Assembly (NCBI GenBank): GCA_002163155.1
Contig: MAAO01000006.1
Location: 1,364,001 to 1,428,000 of the forward strand
Direction: 5' to 3'
Length of the DNA: 64,000 nucleotides
Source: Halobacteriovorax marinus
GTDB lineage: Bacteria > Bdellovibrionota > Bacteriovoracia > Bacteriovoracales > Bacteriovoracaceae
The position numbers and the translations under genes are program-made. Below, in pieces: positions 1-8,027 of the stretch. The first letter of the stretch is position 1; the number at the start of each line of letters is the position of its first letter. The notes under the pieces were generated by a model, which had not been told where the DNA came from, did no database searches, and worked only from the letters and a program-made list of their open reading frames with translations.

Positions 1-1
1 T

Positions 2-382
2 TTAACTTTTGCCTCTCGGCATAACTATAAGAAGATACTTTCACTCATTATAAATCATCCTAATTTGGATATTAATATTTATGGTAAGCACGGGTGGACA
101 GCCTTAATGCATGCCTCATATATGGGCCACGTTGATATTATTAGAGAACTTCTTAGTCATGTTGAGCTGGACATAAATAAGCCAGGGATGAACCCTAAGA
201 AAACACCTCTTATGTTGGCATCGGGTAGAGGTCAATTAGAGGTTGTAGAACTTTTTCTTTCTAACTCGAAAATTAAAATTAATAAAAAAGATAGTGAAGG
301 CAATAGAGCGCTGTATCATGCTAGGTATCACTATCGACACGAAATAGAAAAAATATTATTAGAAGCTGGAGCGAAAGAATAA
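2..382 (+). CDS. Ankyrin-repeat protein, 3' part (5' end outside window)
   Basis: The reading frame is open from base 2, so this is the C-terminal part of a longer gene. About four ankyrin repeats are visible, including the typical TALMHASYMGHVDIIRELL and TPLMLASGRGQLEVVELFL. Ankyrin repeats form a helical stack that binds other proteins; the target is unknown. A secreted ankyrin-LRR protein at 25581 has similar short repeats ending in 'iniN', so this may be a related secreted protein, but its signal peptide would lie outside the window. A TTG at 65 could be read as a start, but the homology continues upstream of it. Confidence 0.8.
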   Translation, partial: LTFASRHNYKKILSLIINHPNLDINIYGKHGWTALMHASYMGHVDIIRELLSHVELDINKPGMNPKKTPLMLASGRGQLEVVELFLSNSKIKINKKDSEGNRALYHARYHYRHEIEKILLEAGAKE

Positions 383-481
383 AGCATTATGTTTTATTCT
401 TATTGTGTTATATCTATTATTTCCAACTCTGAGCTTCTCTTTTATTTTCCCATCATCGAAGTTGAAGGTGGTTATAATGAA

Positions 482-586
482 TAGTTATTCTTCGTTTTGA
501 ATATTCTAAAATGATTTTTAATTAATTTTTATAGAATTTGGTACATAGAGGTTTCTAGATATTGGTGGTTAATTCGTTCTATCCTT
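482..586 (+). repeat. Dispersed repeat R1 (left end decayed)
   Basis: Matches the family from the block like ttcttcgttttgaat through ggttaattcgttctatcctt. The first 30 or so bases are not recognisable. The last base, T586, is also part of the TGA stop of the minus-strand gene to the right. Confidence 0.75.
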
Positions 587-1236
587 CAAGCCTCTCTTAT
601 TTCACTAAACTCTTCCAACTCTTTCCAGATTTTATACGTTGAGGCTTTCGAGCTTTTAAGCTTTTTCATCGCACCATATGATTTGTCTACAAGCTTTAAA
701 TCTCTAAGTGTTGCTATATCTGCTCTAAGTCCAACGCCGAACACAAGTCTATTTCTGTACCAAGTGTTACTTTTGAGTAGTTTTGCTCTACTGATAAGTT
801 TTACTTTGTGTTGTTTTTGAAAAGGAATAGTATAAATTCCAAATTTAGATAGAATAGTATCTTTACCTTGGAGCTCTACTCTTTTTTCTGAGCTTAGAAA
901 ATAAGAGCTACCTTTTGATTGTTGTTTCAGCTTTTTTAAGAGCTTCTTATACGAAGCTCCATTGGCCTCAGGAAGCTGTTGAATAATTGCTGCTAAGAAT
1001 CCTGAGCTTAATTGATCTAGCTTGTCAGAGTAGTGAAATATCACCTCTAAGCGTAAGAAATTAGAATACTCATTCGTTGCGAGACATAAAAGAGAATAGT
1101 ATCTTCTAGAAGTTTGAAATTCTTTTAATTGAACAATGGATACAAGAGCCTCTTCAGGGGAGATTATTGTTTGCTTCGTCTTTACAGTAAAGGCAATTCC
1201 AAGAACTGATAGATATTCTTCAGTAGCATTTAACAT
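586..1236 (-). CDS. 216-aa partner protein of nucleotidyltransferase module, copy 1
   Basis: A soluble protein of 216 residues, about 65-70% identical by eye to the gene at 18894-19544. A GGAG ribosome site precedes the ATG. The C-terminus (VGLRADIATLRDLKLVDKSY then SSKASTYKIWKELEEF) looks like a helix-turn-helix region. In copy 2 the upstream gene is a nucleotidyltransferase-like protein, which suggests a two-gene toxin-antitoxin or abortive-infection type module. Here the nucleotidyltransferase partner is internally deleted, so this gene survives alone. The family is not one I can name. The function is inferred only from gene pairing. Confidence 0.7.
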   Translation of the reverse strand: MLNATEEYLSVLGIAFTVKTKQTIISPEEALVSIVQLKEFQTSRRYYSLLCLATNEYSNFLRLEVIFHYSDKLDQLSSGFLAAIIQQLPEANGASYKKLLKKLKQQSKGSSYFLSSEKRVELQGKDTILSKFGIYTIPFQKQHKVKLISRAKLLKSNTWYRNRLVFGVGLRADIATLRDLKLVDKSYGAMKKLKSSKASTYKIWKELEEFSEIREA

Positions 1237-1239
1237 AGA

Positions 1240-1372
1240 CTATTCTCCGAAACCTAGTTTTAGTCTAAGTTCATCTAGAATTGCTACTTTGCAATTAACT
1301 TGAAAAGCTTGTCAGGGAGTAGACGGCTGAGTTCTTTAAGTCCTGTATTAATAACTTTAAATCCAAGCTCAT
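1240..1372 (-). pseudogene. Nucleotidyltransferase remnant with internal deletion
   Basis: The first ~20 codons and the last ~25 codons of the gene at 19548-20101 are present, but about 420 bp between them is missing. The junction at 1318-1322 is AGTAG. In the intact relative, AGTAG occurs at both deletion ends, so the loss fits microhomology-mediated deletion. The remaining N-terminal part also carries a one-base insertion, leaving only a 25-codon stub from the ATG at 1372. Confidence 0.75.
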
Positions 1373-1435
1373 AACGACTCCTTTTGTTGAATCATACACT
1401 ATGGCTCTTTAAAAAGGCATACCGTTTTTTAGGTA

Positions 1436-1969
1436 GTTTTATCTGCGAACGGGGCTTTTTCGTTGTTTAAAGGTTTCAAATGTTAATTTTCTTTTTAATT
1501 TTAGAGACTTACTTGAGGATGGGAAAGTTGATGGCAAATGTACACCGTGGGTTTTCTTCTTTCATATGTGATTTTCCATTTAATTTGTTTTATTTTAAGT
1601 AGTTATAGCGCATTTTTTGGAGGGCGTAAATGGGGGATTTAGTCGTTTGGAGTTGAGGTTCTATGTGATTATAGAGGGTTGGGAGCGTGGTTTTTACGTG
1701 GTTTTTTATCTGTGTAGGTTTGGTGTTATTTGGTTTTATCTTTTTTTAATGGGCAACGGGACTTTTTCGGGACTATTTTATACTTTCATATGCCTTTCTT
1801 TTGCCATCTTAGGGTCTTAGATTGTTTTCATAAGAGATGAGTTCCAATGTGCATCGCTGAAGATAAATAGCGAAGTTTATTAAATATTTGTTCTCATCGT
1901 TCTCATCTTTGTTTTGAAGAGCATTGTTGGTGAGTGTGTTGAGTGGAGTTGTGCTCTAATTTCTGAATT
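1436..1969 (+). mobile_element. IS91-like non-autonomous remnant, copy A
   Basis: Starts with the block gcgaacggggctttttcg and keeps the element's upstream region: the cgtgggttttctt block, then ttttggagggcgtaaatg with its ribosome site. It ends with the same hairpin-containing terminal block (ggagttgtgctctaatttctg) that ends the complete element at 5394. The transposase gene is absent. An ORF at 1617-1820 lies in this sequence and is not considered real. R2 begins directly after its right end, as in copies B and C. Confidence 0.7.
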
Positions 1970-2108
1970 ATCTAAGAGAGTGGGAGAGTTCTTCCCCGTT
2001 TTGATTCTTTTAACATGGTTTTGATTTATATTTATATAAAATGATAGTTGTAGGGGAGATTGATACATTGAGACTTCTTGATAAATAGGGTTAATTTGTC
2101 CTATCCTT
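1970..2108 (+). repeat. Dispersed repeat R2
   Basis: Full-length copy from tatctaag to ctatcctt with the ggagagttcttcccc hairpin block, ttttaacatggttttg, taggggagattgat and a recognisable right end. It directly follows IS91-like remnant A. Confidence 0.9.
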
Positions 2109-2218
2109 ATAGTTTAAATGTACTAATATTTCAGTTTTTATTAAAATTAACATCTAGCTGACAATAACTTTTTCTATTTCGTTAATATATAAATGAGAAA
2201 TACTATATAAGGAATATT

Positions 2219-2722
2219 ATGATTCATCTAATATGTGGACCAATAGGTGCCGGAAAAACCACTCTTGCTCACGACATTGCAAAGGAGTACGGAGCAATTC
2301 GTTTCTCTGAAGATGAATGGCTTAGCGAGCTCTTCGTACCAAATGCACCAGAAAACTTAATGGAAGAGTCGATTCAAGTTATTGGAGAATGGGCCTCTGG
2401 AAAATATCAGCTCTGCCGAGTTCAAATTTGGCAAGTATGTGAACAGCTTCTCTCTAGAGGTGTCTCAATTGTCTTAGATGGAGCAGCAGCAAATAAAGAA
2501 CAAAGAGATTTAATAAGAAAGAAGGCCAAAAAGCACAACGTGGACTTTCAACTACACTTCATAAGCGCTGATAAGGAAGTTCGAAGGGAGAGAGTATTAG
2601 ATAGGAACTCTAAGAAAGGAAAAACTTATTCAATTGAAGTTAATCAAGAAATGTTTGATCATATGGAGGTCTTTTTTGAACCACCTAAACACAAAGAACT
2701 AAAAGGCGCCTTAAGATACTAA
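2219..2722 (+). CDS. AAA_33-type P-loop kinase
   Basis: A 167-residue ATP-binding protein with the Walker A motif GPIGAGKTT at residues 7-15. Its length and fold match the AAA_33 family of small P-loop kinases, related to zeta toxins, chloramphenicol phosphotransferase and polynucleotide kinases. The basic segment RRERVLDRN near residue 120 fits the lid region that binds phosphate in these kinases. It is the only gene between R2 and R3 and has a good AAGGA ribosome site. The substrate cannot be read from the sequence; a resistance or toxin-type kinase is possible. Confidence 0.8.
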   Translation: MIHLICGPIGAGKTTLAHDIAKEYGAIRFSEDEWLSELFVPNAPENLMEESIQVIGEWASGKYQLCRVQIWQVCEQLLSRGVSIVLDGAAANKEQRDLIRKKAKKHNVDFQLHFISADKEVRRERVLDRNSKKGKTYSIEVNQEMFDHMEVFFEPPKHKELKGALRY

Positions 2723-2751
2723 CCAGTATATTGATAGAGGTCCTTTGCTCA

Positions 2752-2889
2752 TACCTAAGAAGATTGGAGAGTTCTTCTCCGTTTGAATTATTTTAACATG
2801 GTTTTGTAATGTTTTATTTTTAAAATGTTATCTATAGGGGAGATTGATACTTTGAGATTTCTTGAATAATAGGACTTGTTTGACCTTCT
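2752..2889 (+). repeat. Dispersed repeat R3
   Basis: Full copy from tacctaagaagattgg. The right end is diverged (tttgaccttcta instead of tcgtcctatcctt). Confidence 0.85.
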
Positions 2890-2954
2890 ATGTGTACCGT
2901 CAAATTATATAATTAACTATTAGTAAGTTTCGAGTTCACAATAAGTGAGCCTTT

Positions 2955-3302
2955 TTAGGCCGCTTTACCTTTTAATATCTTATTTCTCATTTTAACAATT
3001 TTTTCTAGTTCTTTATTCGTAGTAACTCCATTTGGAAATAAAATAGATGACGGATGAAGGCCGATTGCAGCTGCTATCTTAGTCGCTGTTTGTACACCTA
3101 TATTTCTTTTGTCATTCTCAACTGCTGATAGGAAAGAAGTTTTTATACCTGTCATGTCTGATACATCTTTTTGAGTAAGACCTTGTGACTCTCTTCTCGC
3201 ACGTATGATTTGACCCGAAGATATATCCTCACCGATAAGATCGTCTAAGAAGTCTAGAGCGTTAATTTCATTTTTCATAATAACATCCTTAAGAATAGTC
3301 AT
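2955..3302 (-). CDS. higA: HigA-type antitoxin, XRE helix-turn-helix
   Basis: A 115-residue protein with an XRE/Cro helix-turn-helix at about residues 30-90 (ARRESQGLTQKDVSDMTGIK, then FLSAVENDKRNIGVQTATKI). It is encoded downstream of, and overlaps by 14 bp, a RelE-superfamily toxin. Toxin-first order is typical of higBA. The antitoxin neutralises the toxin and represses the operon through the palindrome at 3596-3632. Confidence 0.85.
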   Translation of the reverse strand: MTILKDVIMKNEINALDFLDDLIGEDISSGQIIRARRESQGLTQKDVSDMTGIKTSFLSAVENDKRNIGVQTATKIAAAIGLHPSSILFPNGVTTNKELEKIVKMRNKILKGKAA

Positions 3303-3585
3303 GATCAGTAGTTATCTTAATTACACTAATTTCAATTTTTGACTTCTTTATTCTATATATAATTCGTCCAGAGAAGCTAAAAGATGAAGATCTTTCGTCT
3401 TCTCTTGCTCCCGTAAGTTTGTGATCATTCCAATACTCACAAATTTGAATATACTCTGGTCCTAGCTTTACCATTTCATTAATCCAAGTTTTTATTATAA
3501 GTAGATCATCTTTTGAAATGAGATTTTCTTTTTTAAGCTTAGCTAGTGAGTTTGCGCATTTTTTTGTTAATGTTACTTTATACAC
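3289..3585 (-). CDS. higB: HigB/RelE-superfamily toxin
   Basis: A 98-residue basic protein. Features include MYKVTLTKKCANSLAKLKK at the start, the central K-L-x-G-A-R-x-D-E-R segment and the C-terminal RIIYRIKK..IEISVIKI strand. These match the RelE/HigB fold of ribosome-dependent mRNA interferases. It is first in the operon with the antitoxin. The cassette also contains the IS91-like element, between R3 and R4. Confidence 0.85.
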   Translation of the reverse strand: MYKVTLTKKCANSLAKLKKENLISKDDLLIIKTWINEMVKLGPEYIQICEYWNDHKLTGAREDERSSSFSFSGRIIYRIKKSKIEISVIKITTDHDYS

Positions 3586-3595
3586 TTTGTGCCTT

Positions 3596-3632
3596 AGTTA
3601 ACTATTAATATAACATAACTATATAGTTAACT
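3596..3632. promoter_or_regulatory. Palindromic operator upstream of higBA
   Basis: Inverted arms AGTTAACTAT (3596-3605) and ATAGTTAACT (3623-3632), with a perfect 12-bp palindrome AACTATATAGTT at 3617-3628 overlapping the right arm. The position just upstream of the minus-strand higB start fits an autoregulatory HigA site. This is an inference from position and symmetry. Confidence 0.6.
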
Positions 3633-3649
3633 CAATGCTAAGGATCTTT

Positions 3650-5394
3650 ATCTGTTTTTATCCGCTAACGGGACTTTTTCGTGACTATTGATAAGTAGGT
3701 ATTTAAAAGGTCTTTGTTATTAATAGGTTAGATAATGAACTAAGAATTGATGGCAAAAGTGCATCGTGGGTTTTCTTTTTTCATATAAAATTATCCGTTA
3801 AATTTGAATTATTTTAAGTAGTTATAGCGCATTTTTTGGAGGGCGTAAATGAGCGATTTAAATCGAAGCAATATTTTTAGTCGTGATTTCAAAGCCTTAT
3901 TCCACTTCTTTATGGGAAGCGTGTGCATTAGAAGCTTTTTGTGGAAGCAAGTTACAGAGATCCAACTAAAAGCGATTACTACTCAATTCTTATTAAAAAT
4001 TACCAGCAAGTCTTTTCTGAGAAAGAGTCTGCAGGAGTTTCTTTTCCTTATCACCTGAAGAAGGAGTTTAGGCGCTTTCTTAGTTGTGGCGTCATGGCAG
4101 AAGGTTTTGCTCGATTTCATTGTAGTGGGTGTCGTAGAGATAAGTTGGTGGCCTTCTCTTGTAAAGGTAGAAGCATTTGTCCCAGTTGTTCTGGTCGTCG
4201 TATGAATGATACCGCTATTCATCTTATGGATGAAGTCATTCCTGAAGTTCCTGTTCGGCAATGGGTTCTTTCTATGCCTTATTCCCATCGTTTTATTTTA
4301 AGTTCCAATAATGATCTTCTTAGAAAAACTTTAGCTATTTACCATAGAGTAATATCTAGCTTTTATACAAACACTGCAAAGAAACTAAATCTAAACTGTC
4401 CTAAGGTTGGTTCAATATGTGTCATTCAAAGATTTGGTGGTTCTATAAATCTTAATGTTCACTTTCATTCTCTATTTATGGATGGAGTGTACTTTGAAAA
4501 TTCTTTAGGTGAACAAGTCTTTAAAGAGATTATTCCAACTGATGAAGATATTCATAGGTTGGTGCATAAGATTAAAACTAGAGTGGATAGATGCTTCAAA
4601 AGGAGTGGAGTCCTTGAAGAGGATTCAAATGAAAAAGAGGAACTGCAGTTAAGTCTTATAAAGTCAGAGAGTATTCAAAACAGAGTGGATGCTTTTAATA
4701 AACCAGGTTTAATAGGTAAGTTGTATGATGCTCCGTATGAGGAGTTTGAGGGGAGGAAATGTTCATATGTTGAAGGCTTTTCACTGCATGCTAATGTAAA
4801 GATTTTAGCTCATCAAAGATCTTCTCTAGAGAGGTTGTGTAGATACGTTGCTAGAGGTCCTGTTGCTATGAGTAGAGTCTCTTTATCAAGGGATGGTTAT
4901 GTCTATTTGAAATTAAAAAATCCTTATAGAGACGGAACGTCACATCTTGAATTTACTCCAGAACAATTTATAAAGAGATTGATTAGTATAATACCTCCTA
5001 GGAGACAGAACTTTATAAGATACTTTGGAGTGTTTGGAGCAAGGCATAGAAATAGAAAGGAGATAACTTCTAAAGCGACTGGGGTTAAGGTAAAGAAAAA
5101 AACAAAGAAGTTGTATAGAACTCCATGGGCAGATTTACTTCGAAGAGTTTACTCAGTGGATGTGAGCAGTTGTTCTCGTTGTGGTTATAAACTTGAATTA
5201 ATTGCGACTATTACTAATCTTAGAGTTTGTAAGAAGATTTTGGATCACTTAAGAATCGATAGTGACTTAGTTGATGAATACTCACCGAGAGGGCCACCTG
5301 AATTAGATGATTCGTCTAATTTTGAAGAGAGTTTTTATAACCAAGAGCATTGCTGGTGAATGTATTGGGTGGAGCTATGCTCTAATTTCTGATT
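3650..5394 (+). mobile_element. IS91-family element, complete (copy B)
   Basis: About 1.74 kb: a left end with the ctaacgggactttttcg block, a 250-bp leader, one HUH transposase gene, and a right end with the hairpin GAGC-tat-GCTC then taatttctga. IS91-family elements move by rolling-circle transposition and have no terminal inverted repeats, and none are seen here. Comparison with copies A and C sets both ends. The right end touches R4 directly. Confidence 0.75.
3941..5359 (+). CDS. IS91/IS801-type HUH transposase
   Basis: 472 residues, the normal size. The N-terminal zinc-binding domain has C-x2-C pairs (HCSGCRRDKLVAFSCKGRSI then CPSCSGRR). The HUH motif is HFH in NLNVHFHSLFMDGVY. The Y2 region includes LCRYVARGPVAMSR and the typical RRQNFIRYFGVFGARHR. 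The C-terminus has WADLLRRVYSVDVSSCSRCG with a second zinc motif. The predicted start is GTG with no clear ribosome site. A strong site (ttggagggcg) instead serves an ATG at 3849 in another frame, whose short ORF overlaps the transposase start. Expression by frameshifting or coupling is therefore possible. Confidence 0.9.
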   Translation: MEASYRDPTKSDYYSILIKNYQQVFSEKESAGVSFPYHLKKEFRRFLSCGVMAEGFARFHCSGCRRDKLVAFSCKGRSICPSCSGRRMNDTAIHLMDEVIPEVPVRQWVLSMPYSHRFILSSNNDLLRKTLAIYHRVISSFYTNTAKKLNLNCPKVGSICVIQRFGGSINLNVHFHSLFMDGVYFENSLGEQVFKEIIPTDEDIHRLVHKIKTRVDRCFKRSGVLEEDSNEKEELQLSLIKSESIQNRVDAFNKPGLIGKLYDAPYEEFEGRKCSYVEGFSLHANVKILAHQRSSLERLCRYVARGPVAMSRVSLSRDGYVYLKLKNPYRDGTSHLEFTPEQFIKRLISIIPPRRQNFIRYFGVFGARHRNRKEITSKATGVKVKKKTKKLYRTPWADLLRRVYSVDVSSCSRCGYKLELIATITNLRVCKKILDHLRIDSDLVDEYSPRGPPELDDSSNFEESFYNQEHCW

Positions 5395-5535
5395 TACCTA
5401 AGAAGATTGGAGAGTCCTTCTCCTTTTTGATTATTTTAACATAATTCTGACTTATATTATTAATAAAAAGGTTAGTGGTAGGGGAGAGTGTTACTTTAAA
5501 TTTCTTGAATAAGGTGTTTAATTCGTCCTATCCTT
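5395..5535 (+). repeat. Dispersed repeat R4 (identical group)
   Basis: 141 bp, identical to R5, R6, R7 and R8. It lies between the IS91-like right end and a truncated tyrosine recombinase. Confidence 0.95.
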
Positions 5536-5540
5536 GAAGG

Positions 5541-5756
5541 ATTCAAAGGGCCTTAGAGAAGTTTCATAGGATCTATCCAAACCAAAAGCCGTGGAGGTGT
5601 CATGATCTAAGACATTCATATGCTTATCACTTTCTCAAAAATGGAGGTAATATGTACCAACTTCAAGCAATTCTAGGTCACAAGACTATAGGAATGACTA
5701 TTGACCTCTATGGGCAGCTGAGTGCTATTGATGTTGGGATGGTTGAGGTTTATTGA
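5541..5756 (+). pseudogene. Tyrosine recombinase, C-terminal catalytic fragment
   Basis: An open frame without a start, beginning a few bases after R4. It encodes the end of a phage-integrase catalytic domain: box II HDLRHSYAYHFLKNGG (catalytic H-x-x-R), LGHKT (second histidine) and MTIDLYGQLS (nucleophile tyrosine), then a stop at 5754-5756. The N-terminal two thirds of the protein, including the first arginine, are missing, so it cannot be active. It is cut at the repeat edge like other fragments in the array. Nothing in this part shows whether it was an integron integrase; it looks phage- or Xer-like. Confidence 0.85.
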
Positions 5757-6265
5757 TCAGCACTACAATTTTTTAAGTAGGTTTGTAGTTTAATATTCAA
5801 AGAGTCTAAGTATAATTCATTTTTATTGTTGGCATCCTGCAATCCTTTTTTATATGAATCAATTTTTTTAATATTTTCTTTCAAATTACTACATTTCATA
5901 GATTTAACTATATCTTGACCATCTCCAACTACAAGTTTCCATTCCCCATAAGCACTGAAATCAGAAACTACACCAGCAACAAGAAGAATAGAACAAAGAA
6001 GAAGAGCATTCTTGAAAAGGGATACTGCTACAATCACGTCATTATTAAAAGAATATTTACTTTGAAGCTTTCTTTCAACGAACGTATAGAAAATATATAA
6101 AGCAACTACAACTAAACCAATGGATAAGAGGTATGGATAGACCCCCATTTCAACATCTAGCTTATCTGCTGACCCTAATGAGATCAACAGAATAAACAGA
6201 AAGGGAGTAAGGAAATCCATTAACAATCTAGCTAGTTTAAAACAATTTCTTCCTTTAGATTTCAC
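5750..6265 (-). CDS. Membrane protein, candidate immunity to Rhs tip 1
   Basis: About 171 residues with three hydrophobic segments near the N-terminus ([44 protein letters not shown]) and a soluble C-terminal half. A GTG at 6265 with a GGAGG site just upstream is a better start than the GTG at 6295, which lies in the 27-bp repeats. Its start overlaps the end of the Rhs-tip gene by 11 bp, so translation is probably coupled. Position immediately after a polymorphic toxin tip suggests an immunity protein. A membrane location would fit a membrane-targeting toxin. This is inferred from context. Confidence 0.6.
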   Translation of the reverse strand: MKSKGRNCFKLARLLMDFLTPFLFILLISLGSADKLDVEMGVYPYLLSIGLVVVALYIFYTFVERKLQSKYSFNNDVIVAVSLFKNALLLCSILLVAGVVSDFSAYGEWKLVVGDGQDIVKSMKCSNLKENIKKIDSYKKGLQDANNKNELYLDSLNIKLQTYLKNCSADQ

Positions 6266-6677
6266 AATATCCTCCACCAATAGAACTTGATTCACTTATT
6301 TCACCAATAGAACTTGATTCACTTATTTCACCAATAGAACTTGATTCACTTATTTCATCTTCCTTTTTATCTCCAAAGAAATCAAACATATCCGTAAATT
6401 TATTAAATCCCTCTTTCAGTTCTTTTATCAACCTATCACCACTCTTTACAGCTCTTCTAATATTATCTCCCCATCCTTTTATACGCTTGAGGGCGTTACG
6501 AATTGAATTTGCTGCATCTTTTTTAGCTTTTTTGTAGATTTCTTCTACAGTCATCCCACCAGGATCCACAAAGTTAACAGGATCATTCAACACATATCTA
6601 TAAAGATTTGTATCTCCCCCACCAAACTGAATAGGATCTTTACTTAGCCATCTTCCGGTTTCAGGGTTGTATATCAA
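6255..6677 (-). CDS. Orphan Rhs C-terminal tip 1 (truncated Rhs core plus variable tip)
   Basis: Begins abruptly inside the Rhs core end ([20 protein letters not shown], then [19 protein letters not shown]). That conserved block precedes the variable toxin tip in Rhs polymorphic toxins. The tip is about 100 residues, mostly charged helices, and ends with three copies of EISESSSIG and a GGGYCEI tail. No full-length rhs gene is upstream, so this is a displaced tip, as known for orphan rhs-CT modules. The toxin activity is not recognisable. The first codon is TTG in a frame opened only from about 6711. Confidence 0.7.
   Translation of the reverse strand: MIYNPETGRWLSKDPIQFGGGDTNLYRYVLNDPVNFVDPGGMTVEEIYKKAKKDAANSIRNALKRIKGWGDNIRRAVKSGDRLIKELKEGFNKFTDMFDFFGDKKEDEISESSSIGEISESSSIGEISESSSIGGGYCEI
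6277..6357. repeat. Tandem repeat, 3 x 27 bp
   Basis: Three consecutive identical 27-bp units (each starting ccaatagaacttgattcac) inside the tip-1 gene, encoding EISESSSIG three times. The length is a multiple of three, so changes in copy number would keep the frame. Confidence 0.95.
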
Positions 6678-6737
6678 AATACAACTAAAAACAGTAATTC
6701 ATTCATACAGCTCCATAGGAGTATCTGAAAGAAAACT

Positions 6738-7253
6738 TTACTTAATATTATTTGTGTTATTGTCACGTATTGTTTTTATAAAACAAAATACCTGACTGTA
6801 AAAATATGCACCAAGTACATAATTTAAATAGACATCAATCCAGTCAAAGTCATTTAACTCTAAATCAAAGAGTGAACCAACCGAAAGAATCAGAAAAAAC
6901 ATAACCAAGTTGTAACTCAGTAATGCAATACTATACCTAAAGAAAAAAAAGAGAATTCCAATAAAAAATGAAATCAAAAAGTAAAAGCTTATTCTTTTCC
7001 TAGAACAAAGAATATATACTGGGAAAAGAAGAATCCATGAGAACCCCTTAATCCAAAGATACTGGTCATTCACGCTTTGATTTGACTCTACGTTTCCACC
7101 CAAGTAAGTAGCAATGCCAACCGAAATAACACTCATCAATATCAATAGAATTGAATTTCGGTTAAATCTACCCTTTAAAATAAAATCAAGTATCCAATCT
7201 ACACCATAAATGTATTTTAAAAAATTATTCACAAGAGTTTCCTTCTGCATCAT
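6738..7253 (-). CDS. Membrane protein, candidate immunity to Rhs tip 2
   Basis: 171 residues with about four hydrophobic segments ([60 protein letters not shown]). Its ATG overlaps the 3' end of the tip-2 gene by 29 bp. The same arrangement as the first tip/membrane-protein pair supports a toxin-immunity reading, but the two membrane proteins are not obviously similar in sequence. Confidence 0.6.
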   Translation of the reverse strand: MMQKETLVNNFLKYIYGVDWILDFILKGRFNRNSILLILMSVISVGIATYLGGNVESNQSVNDQYLWIKGFSWILLFPVYILCSRKRISFYFLISFFIGILFFFFRYSIALLSYNLVMFFLILSVGSLFDLELNDFDWIDVYLNYVLGAYFYSQVFCFIKTIRDNNTNNIK

Positions 7254-7629
7254 TTAGGAGTGAACCAAATAGGCCTTCTCCGACATTAAACAAATCTGAT
7301 CCAAACTTAATATCTAAAGTCTCTGTTTCATCTTCATCAACAGGAAATATGTCACTATCATCTTTACTCTTTTCACAAAAGGTTGAATTTATTCTGCAAA
7401 TGGACTTCTCTCTCACGCCTTTGAGAAAGTCACCAAAATCGAAAAGACCTTTAATCTTATCTATAATAGATTTCTTTTTCCCCTCAGGATCCACAAAGTT
7501 AACAGGATCATTCAACACATACCTATAAAGGTTAGTATCTCCCCCACCAAACTGAATAGGATCCTTACTCAACCAACGACCAGTTTCAGGGTTGTAATCC
7601 CTTGCACCAAATCGAACTAAACCAGTTTT
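7225..7629 (-). pseudogene. Orphan Rhs C-terminal tip 2, cut at R5
   Basis: The frame opens at the left edge of R5 and reads [49 protein letters not shown] and then a variable tip of about 85 residues rich in acidic residues. The first in-frame codon on the repeat side is a TAG formed by the repeat end. The Rhs core is therefore cut where the repeat begins. An internal start would give the 115-residue form 7225-7572. Its core segment (7485-7600) is a near-identical direct repeat of 6557-6677 in tip 1. Confidence 0.75.
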
Positions 7630-7770
7630 TACCTAAGAAGATTGGAGAGTCCTTCTCCTTTTTGATTATTTTAACATAATTCTGACTTATATTATTAATA
7701 AAAAGGTTAGTGGTAGGGGAGAGTGTTACTTTAAATTTCTTGAATAAGGTGTTTAATTCGTCCTATCCTT
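7630..7770 (+). repeat. Dispersed repeat R5 (identical group)
   Basis: 141 bp, identical to R4, R6, R7 and R8. Left neighbour is a cut rhs tip; right neighbour is a cut glycine-rich gene. Confidence 0.95.
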
Positions 7771-7772
7771 GA

Positions 7773-8027
7773 ACTGACACAGGTGGAACAGGCTCAGGCG
7801 GAACGGACACAGGTGGAACAGGCTCAGGTGGAACTGACACAGGTACTGGAGAGAAGCCGAAACTTAACCCTCCTTGGCCTGTTACTGGAGATAAAGATAC
7901 AGATGAAAGAAATAAATCAATTTATTATTTGAATTCAGTCAACCCTCGTAGCCTTTGGTTGAGGTATGAAAAATTTGTACCTACAACAATTCAAGGTCCA
8001 AGAACTATTGGTCCTAGAGGAAGGTAA
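7773..8027 (+). pseudogene. Glycine/threonine-rich protein, 3' fragment (copy 1)
   Basis: An open frame of 84 codons that starts at the R5 edge (the codon before it is a TGA made by the repeat) and ends with TAA. It begins with a low-complexity GGTDTGGTGSGG repeat, then KPKLNPPWPVTGDKDTDERN and a C-terminus YLNSVNPRSLWLRYEKFVP. This is the end of a longer linker-rich protein of unknown family. Its stop overlaps the end of the minus-strand gene by 14 bases. Confidence 0.6.

Noticed and set aside
1617-1820. 67-aa ORF
   Set aside because: It lies inside the IS91-like remnant, which is non-coding in the related copies.
1880-2068. 62-aa minus-strand ORF
   Set aside because: It runs through the IS end and repeat R2; translation of repeat sequence, not a gene.
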